Source: an uncultured Aquitalea sp.
Lineage (GTDB): Bacteria > Pseudomonadota > Gammaproteobacteria > Burkholderiales > Chromobacteriaceae
Assembly (NCBI RefSeq): GCF_945957525.1
Contig: NZ_CAMFLA010000009.1
Coordinates: forward strand, 1 to 64,000
DNA: 64,000 nucleotides
Reading direction: 5' to 3'
This document shows, in pieces, positions 28,726 to 36,897 of the stretch; within the stretch, counting starts at the first letter, position 1; each line of letters opens with the position of its first letter. The notes beneath the pieces are model-generated. The model was given only the letters and a program-made list of their open reading frames with translations. It did not search any database and was not told the DNA's origin. The translations under genes were made by a program, and so were the position numbers.

Positions 28726-29334
28726 ATGCGTACAAAAAGCGAAGAACGCCGCTGTTGCATGGTGGCGACGGCGGCGGAAGTATTTTTGGAGCGTGGCTAT
28801 GAAGCCACATCCATGGCCGAGATCTGCGCCCGGGTGGGCGGCTCGAAGGCCACCTTGTACAACTACTTCAAGTCAAAGGAAGAGTTGTTCCTGATGGTGA
28901 TGAAGATGTTGGCCGAAGAAAAACTGATGCAGGCTTTCGGCCGGCTGGTGCCCGGCGGCGACATCGCCGCCGCGCTGCGCGCCTTCGGCGAGCATTATCT
29001 GAGCGTGATCCTGGGGCCGGAGATGCTGGCCATGCGCAGCATCATCGCCGGCGAACTGGTGCGAGCCGGCATTGCCCAGCAGTTTTACGACAACGGCCCG
29101 CGTCAGGGCTGGGGCAAGGTGGCGGCGTTTCTGGAGACAGAAATGGAGGCGGGCCGTTTGCGGCAGGCCGATCCCTGGCAGGCGGCCATGCATTATCTGG
29201 CGCTGATCCAGGCCGAGTATCAGGCGGCGTTCATCATCGGCGTCATCAGTCCTGAAGACATGGCCTTGCTGCCGCGTCGGGTGGGCGACGGCGTCGAGGT
29301 ATTCATGGCCTCGTACGCGCCGCGTCCGGATTGA
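28726..29334 (+). CDS. TetR-family repressor of the divergent efflux operon
   Basis: 202 residues. N-terminal TetR HTH: VATAAEVFLERGYEATSMAE followed by ICARVGGSKATLYNYFKSKEEL; the rest is the alpha-helical ligand domain with a TetR_C-type segment. The ATG at 28726 is chosen because TGGAG lies five bases ahead; a longer open frame back to 28621 covers the operator and is rejected. Two adjacent Cys (RRCCMV) precede the HTH, unusual but of unknown meaning. Divergent to the NodT-emrA-emrB operon with a perfect palindrome in the gap. Confidence 0.94.
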   Translation: MRTKSEERRCCMVATAAEVFLERGYEATSMAEICARVGGSKATLYNYFKSKEELFLMVMKMLAEEKLMQAFGRLVPGGDIAAALRAFGEHYLSVILGPEMLAMRSIIAGELVRAGIAQQFYDNGPRQGWGKVAAFLETEMEAGRLRQADPWQAAMHYLALIQAEYQAAFIIGVISPEDMALLPRRVGDGVEVFMASYAPRPD

Positions 29335-29341
29335 GGGGACG

Positions 29342-29381
29342 AAAAAGGCCGCCGGCGCGTCGAGAGACGCGGCCGACGGCC
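29342..29381 (-). terminator. Probable terminator of the minus-strand operon ending at 29418
   Basis: On the minus strand a long GC-rich hairpin (arms GGCCG and GACGCGGC / GCGCGTC and CGGCC, GAGA-type loop) followed by TTTTT. Confidence 0.65.
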
Positions 29382-29417
29382 CTGGCTTCGGGGCTGCCAA
29401 GCCCGGCTGCCCAAGCT

Positions 29418-29852
29418 TCAGTCATCATAGGGCAGGCGTTCGGGGTCGCAGTCCGGATAGTCGGGCTCCGGGTCGACGACAAACCGCCGCGCGTTGATAT
29501 GGGTGCGGCCCTGCAACAGCGCCTTGCCCACCCGGTGCATGCCATCCATGACCCGGCCGGCGCTGTCCAGCAAGATGGGATAGGCCAGGTCGGCAGCCAT
29601 CATGAGACGACAGTGCTCCACCACGTTGCGGACGGTGGGGCTGGCCGCGCCATGGGCATGCCAGTGTGGCTGGTCGAGTTCGACAATGCGTTCCAGCGCC
29701 ACCGTCTGCACCGGCAAGTCGCGGCTCAGGCGGATCAAACGGCGGACATCCCACGCCAGCAGTCCTTGCGGGCTGCTGCGGAAGTGGTACTGGGCGCGCA
29801 CAGCCTGTTTGAGCGCGTCCTCGCTGTGTTTGTCTTTCGCTGTGTCGCTCAT
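29418..29852 (-). CDS. Small ParB/sulfiredoxin-fold-like protein
   Basis: 144 residues, cytoplasmic, no signal or TM segment. The central part YPILLDSAGRVMDGMHRVGK resembles the ParB/Srx signature (P-x-x-h-D-x-x-G-x-h-h-D-G-x-H-R), in which the DGxHR loop binds a nucleotide phosphate. The C-terminus is acidic (DPEPDYPDCDPERLPYDD). It lacks the DNA-binding HTH of true ParB, so a chromosome-partitioning role is unlikely. It lies 22 bases after the binding-protein gene and is probably the last gene of the aminotransferase operon. Function unknown. Confidence 0.7.
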   Translation of the reverse strand: MSDTAKDKHSEDALKQAVRAQYHFRSSPQGLLAWDVRRLIRLSRDLPVQTVALERIVELDQPHWHAHGAASPTVRNVVEHCRLMMAADLAYPILLDSAGRVMDGMHRVGKALLQGRTHINARRFVVDPEPDYPDCDPERLPYDD

Positions 29853-29874
29853 GGCGCTCCCGGCCTTTCCTTGC

Positions 29875-30654
29875 TTACTTCACCGATACATCAATGCCCT
29901 CGCCAAGATACTTGGCCGCCAGCGCTTTCACTTTGCCGCTGGCTTGCAGTTTGGCGATGGCGGCATCCAGCTTGTTGCGCAAGTCGGCATCGCCTTTGCG
30001 CAGACCGAAGGCGATGCCGCTGCCCAGAATCTTGTCGTCGTGCACCGCGCCGGCAAACTGGAAATCCTTGCCGTCCGGCCGGCTGAGGAAACCCTTCTGT
30101 CCCGCAGGGGCCATCACCAGCGTGGCGTCCAGCCGGCCGGATACCATGTCGTTGTACACCTGATTCTGGTCCTGATAAGACACCACGCGCACACCGGCCG
30201 GTTCCCAGTGGGACTTGGCGTAGGTTTCCTGGATGGAGCCTTGCAGCACGCCCATGCTCTTGCCTTTCAGCTTGTCGGCGCTGGCGTCGATGCCGCTGTT
30301 CTTGTGGGCGATCACCATGCTGGGCACACGGTACAGCACACGGGTGAAGTCAATGGTTTTGCGGCGCTGTTCCGTGGCGTTCATTGCCGAATTGATGGCG
30401 TCGAACTTCTTGGCCTGCAAGGCAGGAATCAAACCGTCGAAGGCGTTTTCCACCCAGCTGCATTGCAGATGCGCTTCCGCGCAGACGGCTTTGCCCAATT
30501 CCACATCCAGGCCTTGCAGCTCGCCGCCGGCGGTCTTGAACTCAAACGGCGGGTATTGCGCTTCGATGCCGAAGCGCAGGCTCTGGCCTGCGCAAACCAG
30601 CGGGGAAAGGGAGGCGGCCGCCAGTGCGGCCGCGATCAGTGCGGCGTGTTTCAT
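29875..30654 (-). CDS. Amino-acid ABC transporter periplasmic binding protein
   Basis: Family 3 solute-binding protein of 259 residues with a signal peptide (MKHAALIAAALAAASLSPLVCA). Typical features: LRFGIEAQYPPFEFKTAGGE, LQGLDVELGKAVCAEAHLQC, FDGLIPALQAKKFDAINSAM, and a C-terminal LDAAIAKLQASGKVKALAAKYLG. It resembles Lys/Arg/Orn/His binding proteins (HisJ/ArgT type). The two Cys (VCAEAHLQC) match the disulfide of that group. The start at 30654 is fixed by the signal peptide. No permease or ATPase gene is in the operon, so it must use a transporter encoded elsewhere. Confidence 0.9.
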   Translation of the reverse strand: MKHAALIAAALAAASLSPLVCAGQSLRFGIEAQYPPFEFKTAGGELQGLDVELGKAVCAEAHLQCSWVENAFDGLIPALQAKKFDAINSAMNATEQRRKTIDFTRVLYRVPSMVIAHKNSGIDASADKLKGKSMGVLQGSIQETYAKSHWEPAGVRVVSYQDQNQVYNDMVSGRLDATLVMAPAGQKGFLSRPDGKDFQFAGAVHDDKILGSGIAFGLRKGDADLRNKLDAAIAKLQASGKVKALAAKYLGEGIDVSVK

Positions 30655-30725
30655 GTCATATCCTTTGTCGTCATGTCTGAGAAAGTGGTCATGCCCTCGG
30701 CCCTTGTGTCCGGGCCGTATCGTTG

Positions 30726-31568
30726 TCAGTCGCCGTGTTGGCTTGTACTGCGCGTACCGTCGCCAAGGCGTCGATGGCGCAGTGCCGGCAGGCGTTGCCG
30801 CCAGTCCGCTTGTCGGGAGAACTCCAGCCGGGCAACGGCCGCGCCTTCGCCATCCTCCTGCCTGGCCAGCACCTCGCCCCACGGGTCCACGATCATGCTG
30901 TGGCCAAAGGTTTCCCTGCCGCCGGGATGGCGGCCGCATTGGCCGGGGGCGATAACGAAGGCCAGGTTTTCCACTGCGCGGGCGCGCAGCAGCAGTTCCC
31001 AGTGGGCCTGACCGGTGGCGCGGGTGAAGGCCGCCGGCGCGGTGATCAGGGTTGGCGCGGGCAGGGCGCGGTACAGCTCGGGAAAGCGCAGGTCGTAGCA
31101 TACCGACAGCCGCATGGCACCCCAGGGCGTGTCGGCGCTGACCACGGCGTCGCCCGCTTGCATGGTGTCGCTTTCGGCGTAGCGGTCGCCGCCGTCATCA
31201 AAACCGAACAAGTGCATCTTGTCGTAGCGGGCGACACGGCCGCCATTGGGTCCGTACAACAGGCTGCTGTTGAAGAAGCGGTCTGGCCGCGCCGCGCGCA
31301 AGGGCAGGGTACCGGCCAGCAGCCATATGCCCAGCCGGCGAGCCAGGCTGGCCATGCGCGTCTGCAAGGGGCCATCTCCGTCGTCTTCGGCCAACTTCAG
31401 CCGGGCGCTGTCATCGGCGGGCATCAGGTAGAAATATTCCGGCAGGGCAATCAGCGTCGCGCCCTGCGCCGCCGCCTGTTCCACCAGTGTTTCCGCCCGG
31501 GCCAGATTGTTATCGAGCTGGTCGCCGGCGTTCATCTGCACGGCGGCTGCGGTGAGTGCGCCGGTCAT
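30726..31568 (-). CDS. Carbon-nitrogen hydrolase, probable omega-amidase (Nit2/YafV type)
   Basis: Nitrilase-superfamily amidase of 280 residues. The catalytic triad is complete: Glu44 (LPEYF), Lys117 (YDKMHLF) and Cys157 (SVCYDLRFPELYR). The family branch with CYDLRFPELYR contains omega-amidase/Nit2 and deaminated-glutathione amidase (Nit1). The start MTGALTAAAVQMN at 31568 overlaps the aminotransferase stop (ATGA), giving tight coupling. Established knowledge: methionine/glutamine transaminases yield alpha-ketoglutaramate from Gln, which omega-amidase hydrolyses to 2-oxoglutarate and ammonia. The pairing strongly suggests that role here, though Nit1 activity is possible. Confidence 0.85.
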   Translation of the reverse strand: MTGALTAAAVQMNAGDQLDNNLARAETLVEQAAAQGATLIALPEYFYLMPADDSARLKLAEDDGDGPLQTRMASLARRLGIWLLAGTLPLRAARPDRFFNSSLLYGPNGGRVARYDKMHLFGFDDGGDRYAESDTMQAGDAVVSADTPWGAMRLSVCYDLRFPELYRALPAPTLITAPAAFTRATGQAHWELLLRARAVENLAFVIAPGQCGRHPGGRETFGHSMIVDPWGEVLARQEDGEGAAVARLEFSRQADWRQRLPALRHRRLGDGTRSTSQHGD

Positions 31569-32734
31569 CAGGCGTCTCCCAGCCGGCACAGCCGTTCGGC
31601 GCCGGCCAGCAAGGTGTCGTCGTCCTTAGCGAAGGAGAGACGGATCACGCGGTGATCGGTGCCGTCGCTGTAGAAAGCCGAAACCGGGATGGTGGCCACG
31701 CCGTGACGGGTGATCAGCCTTTGCACGAAGTCGCTGTCGCTTTCCTCGCTGAAATGGCCGAAGCCGGCCAGCAGGAAGAAGCTGCCGCGGCTGGGCAGCA
31801 GCCGCAGGGGGCTGTCCGCCAGCGAGCGGGTGAGCAGGTCGCGCTTGCGCTGGTAAAAGGCCGACAGGCCAAGATAGTGCTCCGGCTCCGCCATGATGCG
31901 CGCCAGTGCGTACTGCATGGGGGTGTCGGCGGCGAACATGGCGAACTGGTGCACCTTGCGGATTTCATCCATCAGGGCTTGCGGGGCCAGACAGTAGCCG
32001 ACGCGCCAGCCGGTCACATGGTAGGTCTTGCCGAAAGAGGCCACCACCACCGAGCGCGCGGCCAGCGCCGGGAAACGACTCATGCTCTGATGGGCTTCGC
32101 CGTCGAACACCACATGCTCGTACACCTCGTCGGACAGCACCACGATGTCGGTGCCGGTGGTGAGGGCCTGCAAGCGGGCCGCGTCTGCAGCCGACAGGGT
32201 AGTGCCGGTGGGGTTATGCGGTGTGTTGAGCACGATCATGCGGGTGCGCGGGTTGATGCGGGCCGCCACCTCATCCCAAGGGATGGCGAAATCGGGCGCG
32301 GCCAGCCGGATGATGACCGGTGTCGCGCCTTGCAGTTCGATCATCGGCACATAGCTGTCGAAGGCCGGCTCGAACACGATTACTTCGTCGCCGGCGTGCA
32401 CCAGCGCGTTGACGGCGCAGAACAGCGCCTCGCTGGCGCTGGCCATCACCGTCACTTCCTCGTCGGCATCATAGCGACAGCCGTACAGCGCTTGCGCCTT
32501 GGCGGCGATGGCCTCGCGCAACGCCGGCAGGCCGGTCATGGGCGCGTACTGATTGTGGCCGGCCTGCATGGCTTCGTGCGCATAGCGCAGCAGGGCTTCG
32601 CTGCAGGGAAAGTTGGGCGCGCCTTGCGACAGGTTGATGGCCCGATGTTGGGCGGCCAGTTGGCCGATGACGGTGAAGATGGTGGTGCCCACATTGGGCA
32701 GCCGGGAACGCGGGGCGACGGGTGTGTGCAGCAT
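31568..32734 (-). CDS. ybdL: PLP-dependent aminotransferase, YbdL-like (methionine/glutamine type)
   Basis: Fold-type I aminotransferase of 388 residues. It shows the class I/II pattern: NLSQGAPNFPC (substrate loop), YAPMTGLPALREAIAAK, NTPHNPTG (PLP ring and substrate), SDEVYEHVVF, and the Schiff-base Lys236 in SFGKTYHVTGWRVGY. SFGKTYHVTGWRVG is characteristic of the YbdL/kynurenine-aminotransferase group, which accepts Met, Gln and aromatic amino acids and acts in methionine salvage as the transaminase of the 2-keto-4-methylthiobutyrate step. It heads an operon with the omega-amidase, a binding protein and a ParB-like protein; a LysR gene lies divergently at 32954. Confidence 0.88.
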   Translation of the reverse strand: MLHTPVAPRSRLPNVGTTIFTVIGQLAAQHRAINLSQGAPNFPCSEALLRYAHEAMQAGHNQYAPMTGLPALREAIAAKAQALYGCRYDADEEVTVMASASEALFCAVNALVHAGDEVIVFEPAFDSYVPMIELQGATPVIIRLAAPDFAIPWDEVAARINPRTRMIVLNTPHNPTGTTLSAADAARLQALTTGTDIVVLSDEVYEHVVFDGEAHQSMSRFPALAARSVVVASFGKTYHVTGWRVGYCLAPQALMDEIRKVHQFAMFAADTPMQYALARIMAEPEHYLGLSAFYQRKRDLLTRSLADSPLRLLPSRGSFFLLAGFGHFSEESDSDFVQRLITRHGVATIPVSAFYSDGTDHRVIRLSFAKDDDTLLAGAERLCRLGDA

Positions 32735-32778
32735 GACATCTCGCTCTGGTAAGAAAACGCGCCGGGCGGGGCCGGCAT

Positions 32779-32864
32779 GGTTTGTGATCCGGCAGCACTG
32801 ACCGCTTCGCGTACTGCCTGTGGTGGCGCGCCTTGGCTTGGGTTCTTTGCCGGGTTTTGTTAGC
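32779..32864 (-). repeat. Dispersed intergenic repeat, copy D
   Basis: On the minus strand it begins GCTAACAAAACCCGGC (32864 down), contains CCAAGGCGCGCC and GGCAGTACGC, and ends GCTGCCGGATCACAAAC. GCTAACAAAA matches the 5' end of copy B, and CAAGGCGC-CC plus GGCAGTAC matches copy A. It is the most diverged of the four copies. It sits inside the 220-base divergent promoter region between the aminotransferase operon and the LysR gene, so it could affect their expression. Confidence 0.5.
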
Positions 32865-32953
32865 GACTCTTATTCAACGGCCAGAGCGTGATCGCCGCAA
32901 ACGATTAATCGGCATGTTATAAATGAGAAAAATTCAGTCATGGTGATGTCGGC

Positions 32954-33856
32954 ATGTCGCGCAAAAGTCTTCCCCTGTATGCCTTGTCCGTGTTTGAAGT
33001 GGCGGCGCGCCATCAGAGTTTCACCCGCGCGGCCAATGAGCTGTTCCTCACTCAGGGCGCGGTGAGCAAACAGGTGGCGCAGCTGGAGGCCCGGCTGGGC
33101 TACGAGTTGTTTCACCGCTATGCGCGCAGCTTGCGGCTGACCGCGCAGGGCGAACTGTTGCTGGGTTATTTGCAGCGTGGCTTCAAGGTGATGGAGCAGG
33201 GCATGGACGCTGCCGCTTCGCTGGCGTCTCCGCTGCGCATCAAGGCACCCAGCTGCGTGGTGCGCTGGCTGCTGCCCCTGTTGCAGGCTTTCTCCCGGGC
33301 TTCGCCGGAGTGGCCGGTGCAATTGGCCGGGGTGCACGAGCATGCGGTAAACTTTGCCCGCGAGGATGTGGATCTGGCCATCGTCTACAAGCCCTTGAAG
33401 GCGGTGGCCGACAACGAGACGCTGCTGTTTGCCGAAGTGCTGACGCCGGTGGCGTCGCCGCGCCTGCTGGCGCAAAGCGGGCTGCCGCTGGAGACGGAGG
33501 CTGATTTGTCCCGCTTTCCTTTGTTGCATCCCTCGCACGACAAGCGGGACTGGCGGCAATGGTTGGCGCAGCGTGGCGCCGGCGCGGTGGATTATCGCGG
33601 CGGCACGGTCTTTGATACGCTGGATCAGGCCATGAACGCCGCCTTGCAAGGCTATGGGGTGACGCTGGGCGACATTCGCCTGCTGGCGCGGGAGTTGGCT
33701 GAAGGCGAGTTGCTGACGCCGTTTTCGCCGCCCTGGCCCAGCGGTTGCGCCTACGCGCTGGCTTTGCGGCCGGACGAGCGGCGTGCCGGTGTACTGGCGT
33801 TGCGCCGTCACCTGCTGCAGGCAGCGAGCGAGACGGCGGACACCGTATCGGGCTGA
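32954..33856 (+). CDS. LysR-family regulator, GcvA-like
   Basis: 300 residues. The HTH reads LYALSVFEVAARHQSFTRAA, then NELFLTQGAVSKQVAQLEARLGYELFHR, the GcvA subtype of LysR proteins (LTQGAVSxQVxxLE). The effector domain follows (LRIKAPSCVVRWLLPLL). The ATG at 32954 is the family-consistent start. Divergent to the aminotransferase/omega-amidase operon at 219 bases distance, so a role in its control is plausible. A bidirectional terminator separates it from ahpF. Confidence 0.92.
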   Translation: MSRKSLPLYALSVFEVAARHQSFTRAANELFLTQGAVSKQVAQLEARLGYELFHRYARSLRLTAQGELLLGYLQRGFKVMEQGMDAAASLASPLRIKAPSCVVRWLLPLLQAFSRASPEWPVQLAGVHEHAVNFAREDVDLAIVYKPLKAVADNETLLFAEVLTPVASPRLLAQSGLPLETEADLSRFPLLHPSHDKRDWRQWLAQRGAGAVDYRGGTVFDTLDQAMNAALQGYGVTLGDIRLLARELAEGELLTPFSPPWPSGCAYALALRPDERRAGVLALRRHLLQAASETADTVSG

Positions 33857-33885
33857 GCGGCACGCCCCTCCGCGCAGCGCAAAAT

Positions 33886-33913
33886 AAAACGGCCTCCCTG
33901 GGGAGGCCGTTTT
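33886..33913. terminator. Bidirectional terminator between LysR gene and ahpF
   Basis: Stem AAAACGGCCTCC / GGAGGCCGTTTT with a four-base loop; symmetric A and T runs serve both convergent genes. Confidence 0.93.
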
Positions 33914-33933
33914 GCATGGTGGGCCTGGGTCAA

Positions 33934-35499
33934 TCAGGCCGGCACGGAGTTGCGGATCAGGTAGTCGAAGGCGCCCAGGCTGGCTTTCGCGCCCTCGCCC
34001 ATGGCGATGATGATCTGCTTGTACGGTGCCGTGGTGGCGTCGCCGGCGGCAAAGATACCGGGCACCGAGGTTTCGCCGTGGGCGTTGATCTCGATTTCGC
34101 CGCGCGGACTCAGTTGCAGCGTATCGCGCAGGAAGTCGGTGTTGGGCAAGAGGCCGATCTGCACAAAGATGCCTTCCAGCTCGATGAGTCGGCTGTCGCC
34201 ACTCACGCGGTCGGTGTAGCGCAGGCCGGTGACTTTCTGACCATCGCCCACCACCTCGGTGGTTTGCGCGTTCATGACGGCGGTGACATTGGGCAGGCTC
34301 AACAGTTTTTTCTGCAGTACGGCATCGGCGCGCATGGCGTCGCCGAACTCCAGCAGGGTGACATGCGCCACGATGCCGGCCAGATCAATGGCCGCTTCCA
34401 CGCCGGAGTTGCCTCCGCCGATCACCGCCACGCGCTTGCCGCGGAACAGCGGGCCGTCGCAGTGCGGGCAGAAGGCCACGCCGCGCGTTTTGTACTGGGC
34501 TTCGCCCGGCACGTTCATTTCACGCCAGCGCGCGCCGGTGGCCATGATCAGGCTGCGGCTTTGCAGGCTGGCGCCAGAAGCCAGTGTCACTGTGTGCAGG
34601 CCGCCCGGTTCCGTGGCGGGAATCACGCTTTCCACGCGCTGGGTGTTCATGATGTCCACCTCGTACTCGCGCACGTGCTGCTCCAGCGCCATGGCCAGCT
34701 TGGGGCCTTCGGTCTGCTTCACCGAAATGAAGTTTTCAATGCCCAGTGTGTCCAGCACCTGGCCGCCGAAGCGTTCCGCCACCACGCCGGTGCGGATGCC
34801 CTTGCGCGCAGCGTAGACCGCTGCGGCCGCGCCGGCCGGACCGCCGCCCACCACCAGCACGTCAAACGCCGCCTTGCCGGCAATCTTGTCGGCTTCGCGC
34901 GCCGCCGCGCCGCTGTCCACCTTGGCGAGAATTTCTTCCAGGCCCATGCGGCCCTGACCGAAGTGTTCGCCGTTGAGGAATACAGCCGGCACCCCCATGA
35001 TCTGGCGCGATTCCACTTCCTGCTGGAACAGAGCGCCGTCAATCATGGTGGCGCTGAAACCCGGGTTCAGCACGGCCAGGGTATTGAGCGCCTGCACCAC
35101 GTCCGGACAGTTGTGGCAGGACAGCGAGATGAAGGTTTCGAAGTCGAAACGGCCGTCAATGGCTTTGATTTGCTCGATTTGCGCGGCGTCCAGCTTGGGC
35201 GGGTGGCCGCCCACTTGCAGCAGGGCCAGTACCAGCGAGGTGAACTCGTGGCCCATGGGGATGCCGGCAAAATGCACGCGCGGGGTATCGCCCTGACGCA
35301 CGATGGCAAAGGACGGGCGGCGGGTGTTGTCGCCGTCTTCGCGCACGGTCACCAGGGTGGACAGCTCGGCCACTTCAAGCAGCAGTTCGCGCATCTGGCG
35401 AGCGGCGTCGCTGTCGTCCAGCGAAGCCACCAGCTGAATCGGTTGCGAAAGGCGTTCGAGATAGGCTTTGAGCTGGGTCTTGATATTGGTGTCGAGCAT
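33934..35499 (-). CDS. ahpF: Alkyl hydroperoxide reductase subunit F
   Basis: NADH-dependent flavoprotein disulfide reductase of AhpC, 521 residues as in E. coli. The N-terminal tandem thioredoxin-fold domain carries the redox pair CHNC near residue 129; then comes the FAD domain ([19 protein letters not shown]), the second redox pair CPHC near residue 345 ([11 protein letters not shown]), the NADH-binding [14 protein letters not shown] and the C-terminal FAD motif [16 protein letters not shown]. It lies 178 bases downstream of ahpC on the same strand. Confidence 0.97.
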   Translation of the reverse strand: MLDTNIKTQLKAYLERLSQPIQLVASLDDSDAARQMRELLLEVAELSTLVTVREDGDNTRRPSFAIVRQGDTPRVHFAGIPMGHEFTSLVLALLQVGGHPPKLDAAQIEQIKAIDGRFDFETFISLSCHNCPDVVQALNTLAVLNPGFSATMIDGALFQQEVESRQIMGVPAVFLNGEHFGQGRMGLEEILAKVDSGAAAREADKIAGKAAFDVLVVGGGPAGAAAAVYAARKGIRTGVVAERFGGQVLDTLGIENFISVKQTEGPKLAMALEQHVREYEVDIMNTQRVESVIPATEPGGLHTVTLASGASLQSRSLIMATGARWREMNVPGEAQYKTRGVAFCPHCDGPLFRGKRVAVIGGGNSGVEAAIDLAGIVAHVTLLEFGDAMRADAVLQKKLLSLPNVTAVMNAQTTEVVGDGQKVTGLRYTDRVSGDSRLIELEGIFVQIGLLPNTDFLRDTLQLSPRGEIEINAHGETSVPGIFAAGDATTAPYKQIIIAMGEGAKASLGAFDYLIRNSVPA

Positions 35500-35677
35500 G
35501 AGTAAGTCTCCAGTCGCATGCTTGCCGGGCAGGGCCGGGCAAACGGTTGAACGATGTCACAGTGAGAAAGCGGCGGCGCCCGAAGCTTTTTCACTGGGAA
35601 CCGGGGGGGAGCGACGCCAACGGGGGCCGGCGTCGCGGTGATGGCCGGGGTGGGGGAGTCCCGGCCTTCGGCAAACC

Positions 35678-36247
35678 TTAGATCTTGCCTACCAGATCGA
35701 GGGACGGGGCCAGGGTTTCAGCGCCTTCCTTCCACTTGGCCGGGCACACTTCGCCCGGGTGGCTGGCCACGTACTGGGCGGCCTTGATCTTGCGCAGCAG
35801 TTCTTCGGCGTTGCGGCCGATGCCGCCGGCGTTGATTTCGATGATCTGGATCTTGCCTTCCGGGTCCACCACGAAGGTGCCACGCTCGGCCAGACCAGCT
35901 TCTTCGATCATCACGCCGAAGTTGCGGGTCAGGGCGCCGGTCGGGTCGCCCACCAGCGGGTACTGGATCTTGCCGATGGTGTCGGACGTATCGTGCCAGG
36001 CTTTGTGGGTGAAGTGGGTGTCGGTGGACACGCCGTAGATTTCCACGCCCAGCTTCTGGAATTCGGCGTAGTTGTCAGCCAGGTCGCCCAGTTCGGTCGG
36101 GCAAACAAAGGTGAAGTCAGCCGGGTAGAAGAAGAAGACCGACCACTTGCCCTTCACGCTGGCGTCGCTCACGTCGACGAATTTGCCATTGTGGAAAGCG
36201 GTGGCTTTGAACGGTTTGATTTCAGTGTTGATCAGGGTAACGCTCAT
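35678..36247 (-). CDS. ahpC: Alkyl hydroperoxide reductase subunit C (2-Cys peroxiredoxin)
   Basis: Peroxiredoxin of 189 residues. The peroxidatic Cys49 ([13 protein letters not shown]) and the resolving Cys in [10 protein letters not shown] are present. The start [13 protein letters not shown] at 36247 has GGAGAACCGCA before it; an open frame running further upstream to 36463 has no family support. Reduces H2O2, organic peroxides and peroxynitrite, recycled by AhpF next door. The 320-base gap to the divergent small gene at 36568 is AT-rich; I could not place a convincing OxyR site. Confidence 0.97.
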   Translation of the reverse strand: MSVTLINTEIKPFKATAFHNGKFVDVSDASVKGKWSVFFFYPADFTFVCPTELGDLADNYAEFQKLGVEIYGVSTDTHFTHKAWHDTSDTIGKIQYPLVGDPTGALTRNFGVMIEEAGLAERGTFVVDPEGKIQIIEINAGGIGRNAEELLRKIKAAQYVASHPGEVCPAKWKEGAETLAPSLDLVGKI

Positions 36248-36491
36248 TGCGGTTCTCCGGGTTGGTGGTGTTGCGTTGTTGATGGGATGCATTCTATGGC
36301 GGCTATTTTGTTTGCTCAAATTAATTGTTTTTAATTTTTCGATAGGGAATTTTAATTTAATGCCATCGGGAGAGCATTGCCATGGCGCAGGCGGGGGAAG
36401 AGTGCGCCTCGCAGACCGAAACGGTTGGGAGTCGCCCGCTGCACAGGACAAGCCGGACGGCAAGGAGGCGTGGCAGGGAAATAGCCAGTTA

Positions 36492-36534
36492 TTAACATGA
36501 TTTAACGGTTGGCTGGCAAACCTTTGCTTATCAT
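36492..36534 (+). promoter_or_regulatory. Direct-repeat activator site and -10 upstream of the small gene at 36568 (motif a)
   Basis: TTAACA at 36492-36497 and TTTAAC at 36501-36506 form a 10-bp-spaced direct repeat (ATTAACATGATTTAACGG). A TATCAT hexamer begins at 36529, exactly 28 bases after the start of the second half-site. The same arrangement occurs before 50580 and related copies lie at 41222 and 51966. The layout is that of OmpR/PhoB-type class II promoters, where tandem 10-11-bp repeats replace the -35 element. Confidence 0.6.
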
Positions 36535-36567
36535 GCGCTTATCAACAATTTTCCAGCAGAGTGCGCG

Positions 36568-36837
36568 ATGAAAAGTCTGTTTTTGACCATGACCGGGGAA
36601 GTATGCGAGCTGGGCGGCGAGGTGGTGAGCCTGCGCCCGGGCGTGCTGCTCAATCAGCGCCGCGTAGCTTTCTCCCCCTTGGTGCAGGCGTCGCGGGTGG
36701 CGCAGACGCTTTGCTTGCTGAATGCGATTTCACGCGTAGACCGGGACTGCTGGGTGGATGCCGTCGACGCTCGCGGCCATGTGGTGGCCCGGCTGGCCTG
36801 CAATGATGAATTGCTGATGAAAATGGCGGCCTGGTAA
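36568..36837 (+). CDS. Small protein with DCWVD motif, paralogue of the one at 50580
   Basis: 89-residue cytoplasmic protein of unknown function, no signal peptide or TM segment. It shares with the 101-residue protein at 50580 the N-terminal pattern MK-x-L-x3-T-x-(T/S)-G followed by V-x2-LRP-x-V-x2-N and a C-terminal DxDCWVDxxDxxG block ending near Ala-Cys (here DRDCWVDAVDARGHVVARLAC). Both genes have the same direct-repeat promoter. It stands between ahpC (divergent) and the CHASE2 kinase gene (convergent), at the left border of the exoprotein locus. I do not recognise the family; a small adaptor or regulator is only a guess. Confidence 0.75.
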   Translation: MKSLFLTMTGEVCELGGEVVSLRPGVLLNQRRVAFSPLVQASRVAQTLCLLNAISRVDRDCWVDAVDARGHVVARLACNDELLMKMAAW

Positions 36838-36897
36838 ACACGGTTGATACCGGCCCCACATCCTGGCGCACCCTGCGAAAGGGGCCGGGCAGCGTGT

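Noticed and set aside
29875..31101. Binding protein with a 149-residue N-terminal extension
   Set aside because: The extension runs through the amidase gene on the same strand in another frame; the signal peptide at 30654 gives the correct start.
36248..36567. OxyR site upstream of ahpC
   Set aside because: CTAT words occur near 36295 and 36304 but their spacing does not fit the four-part OxyR pattern.
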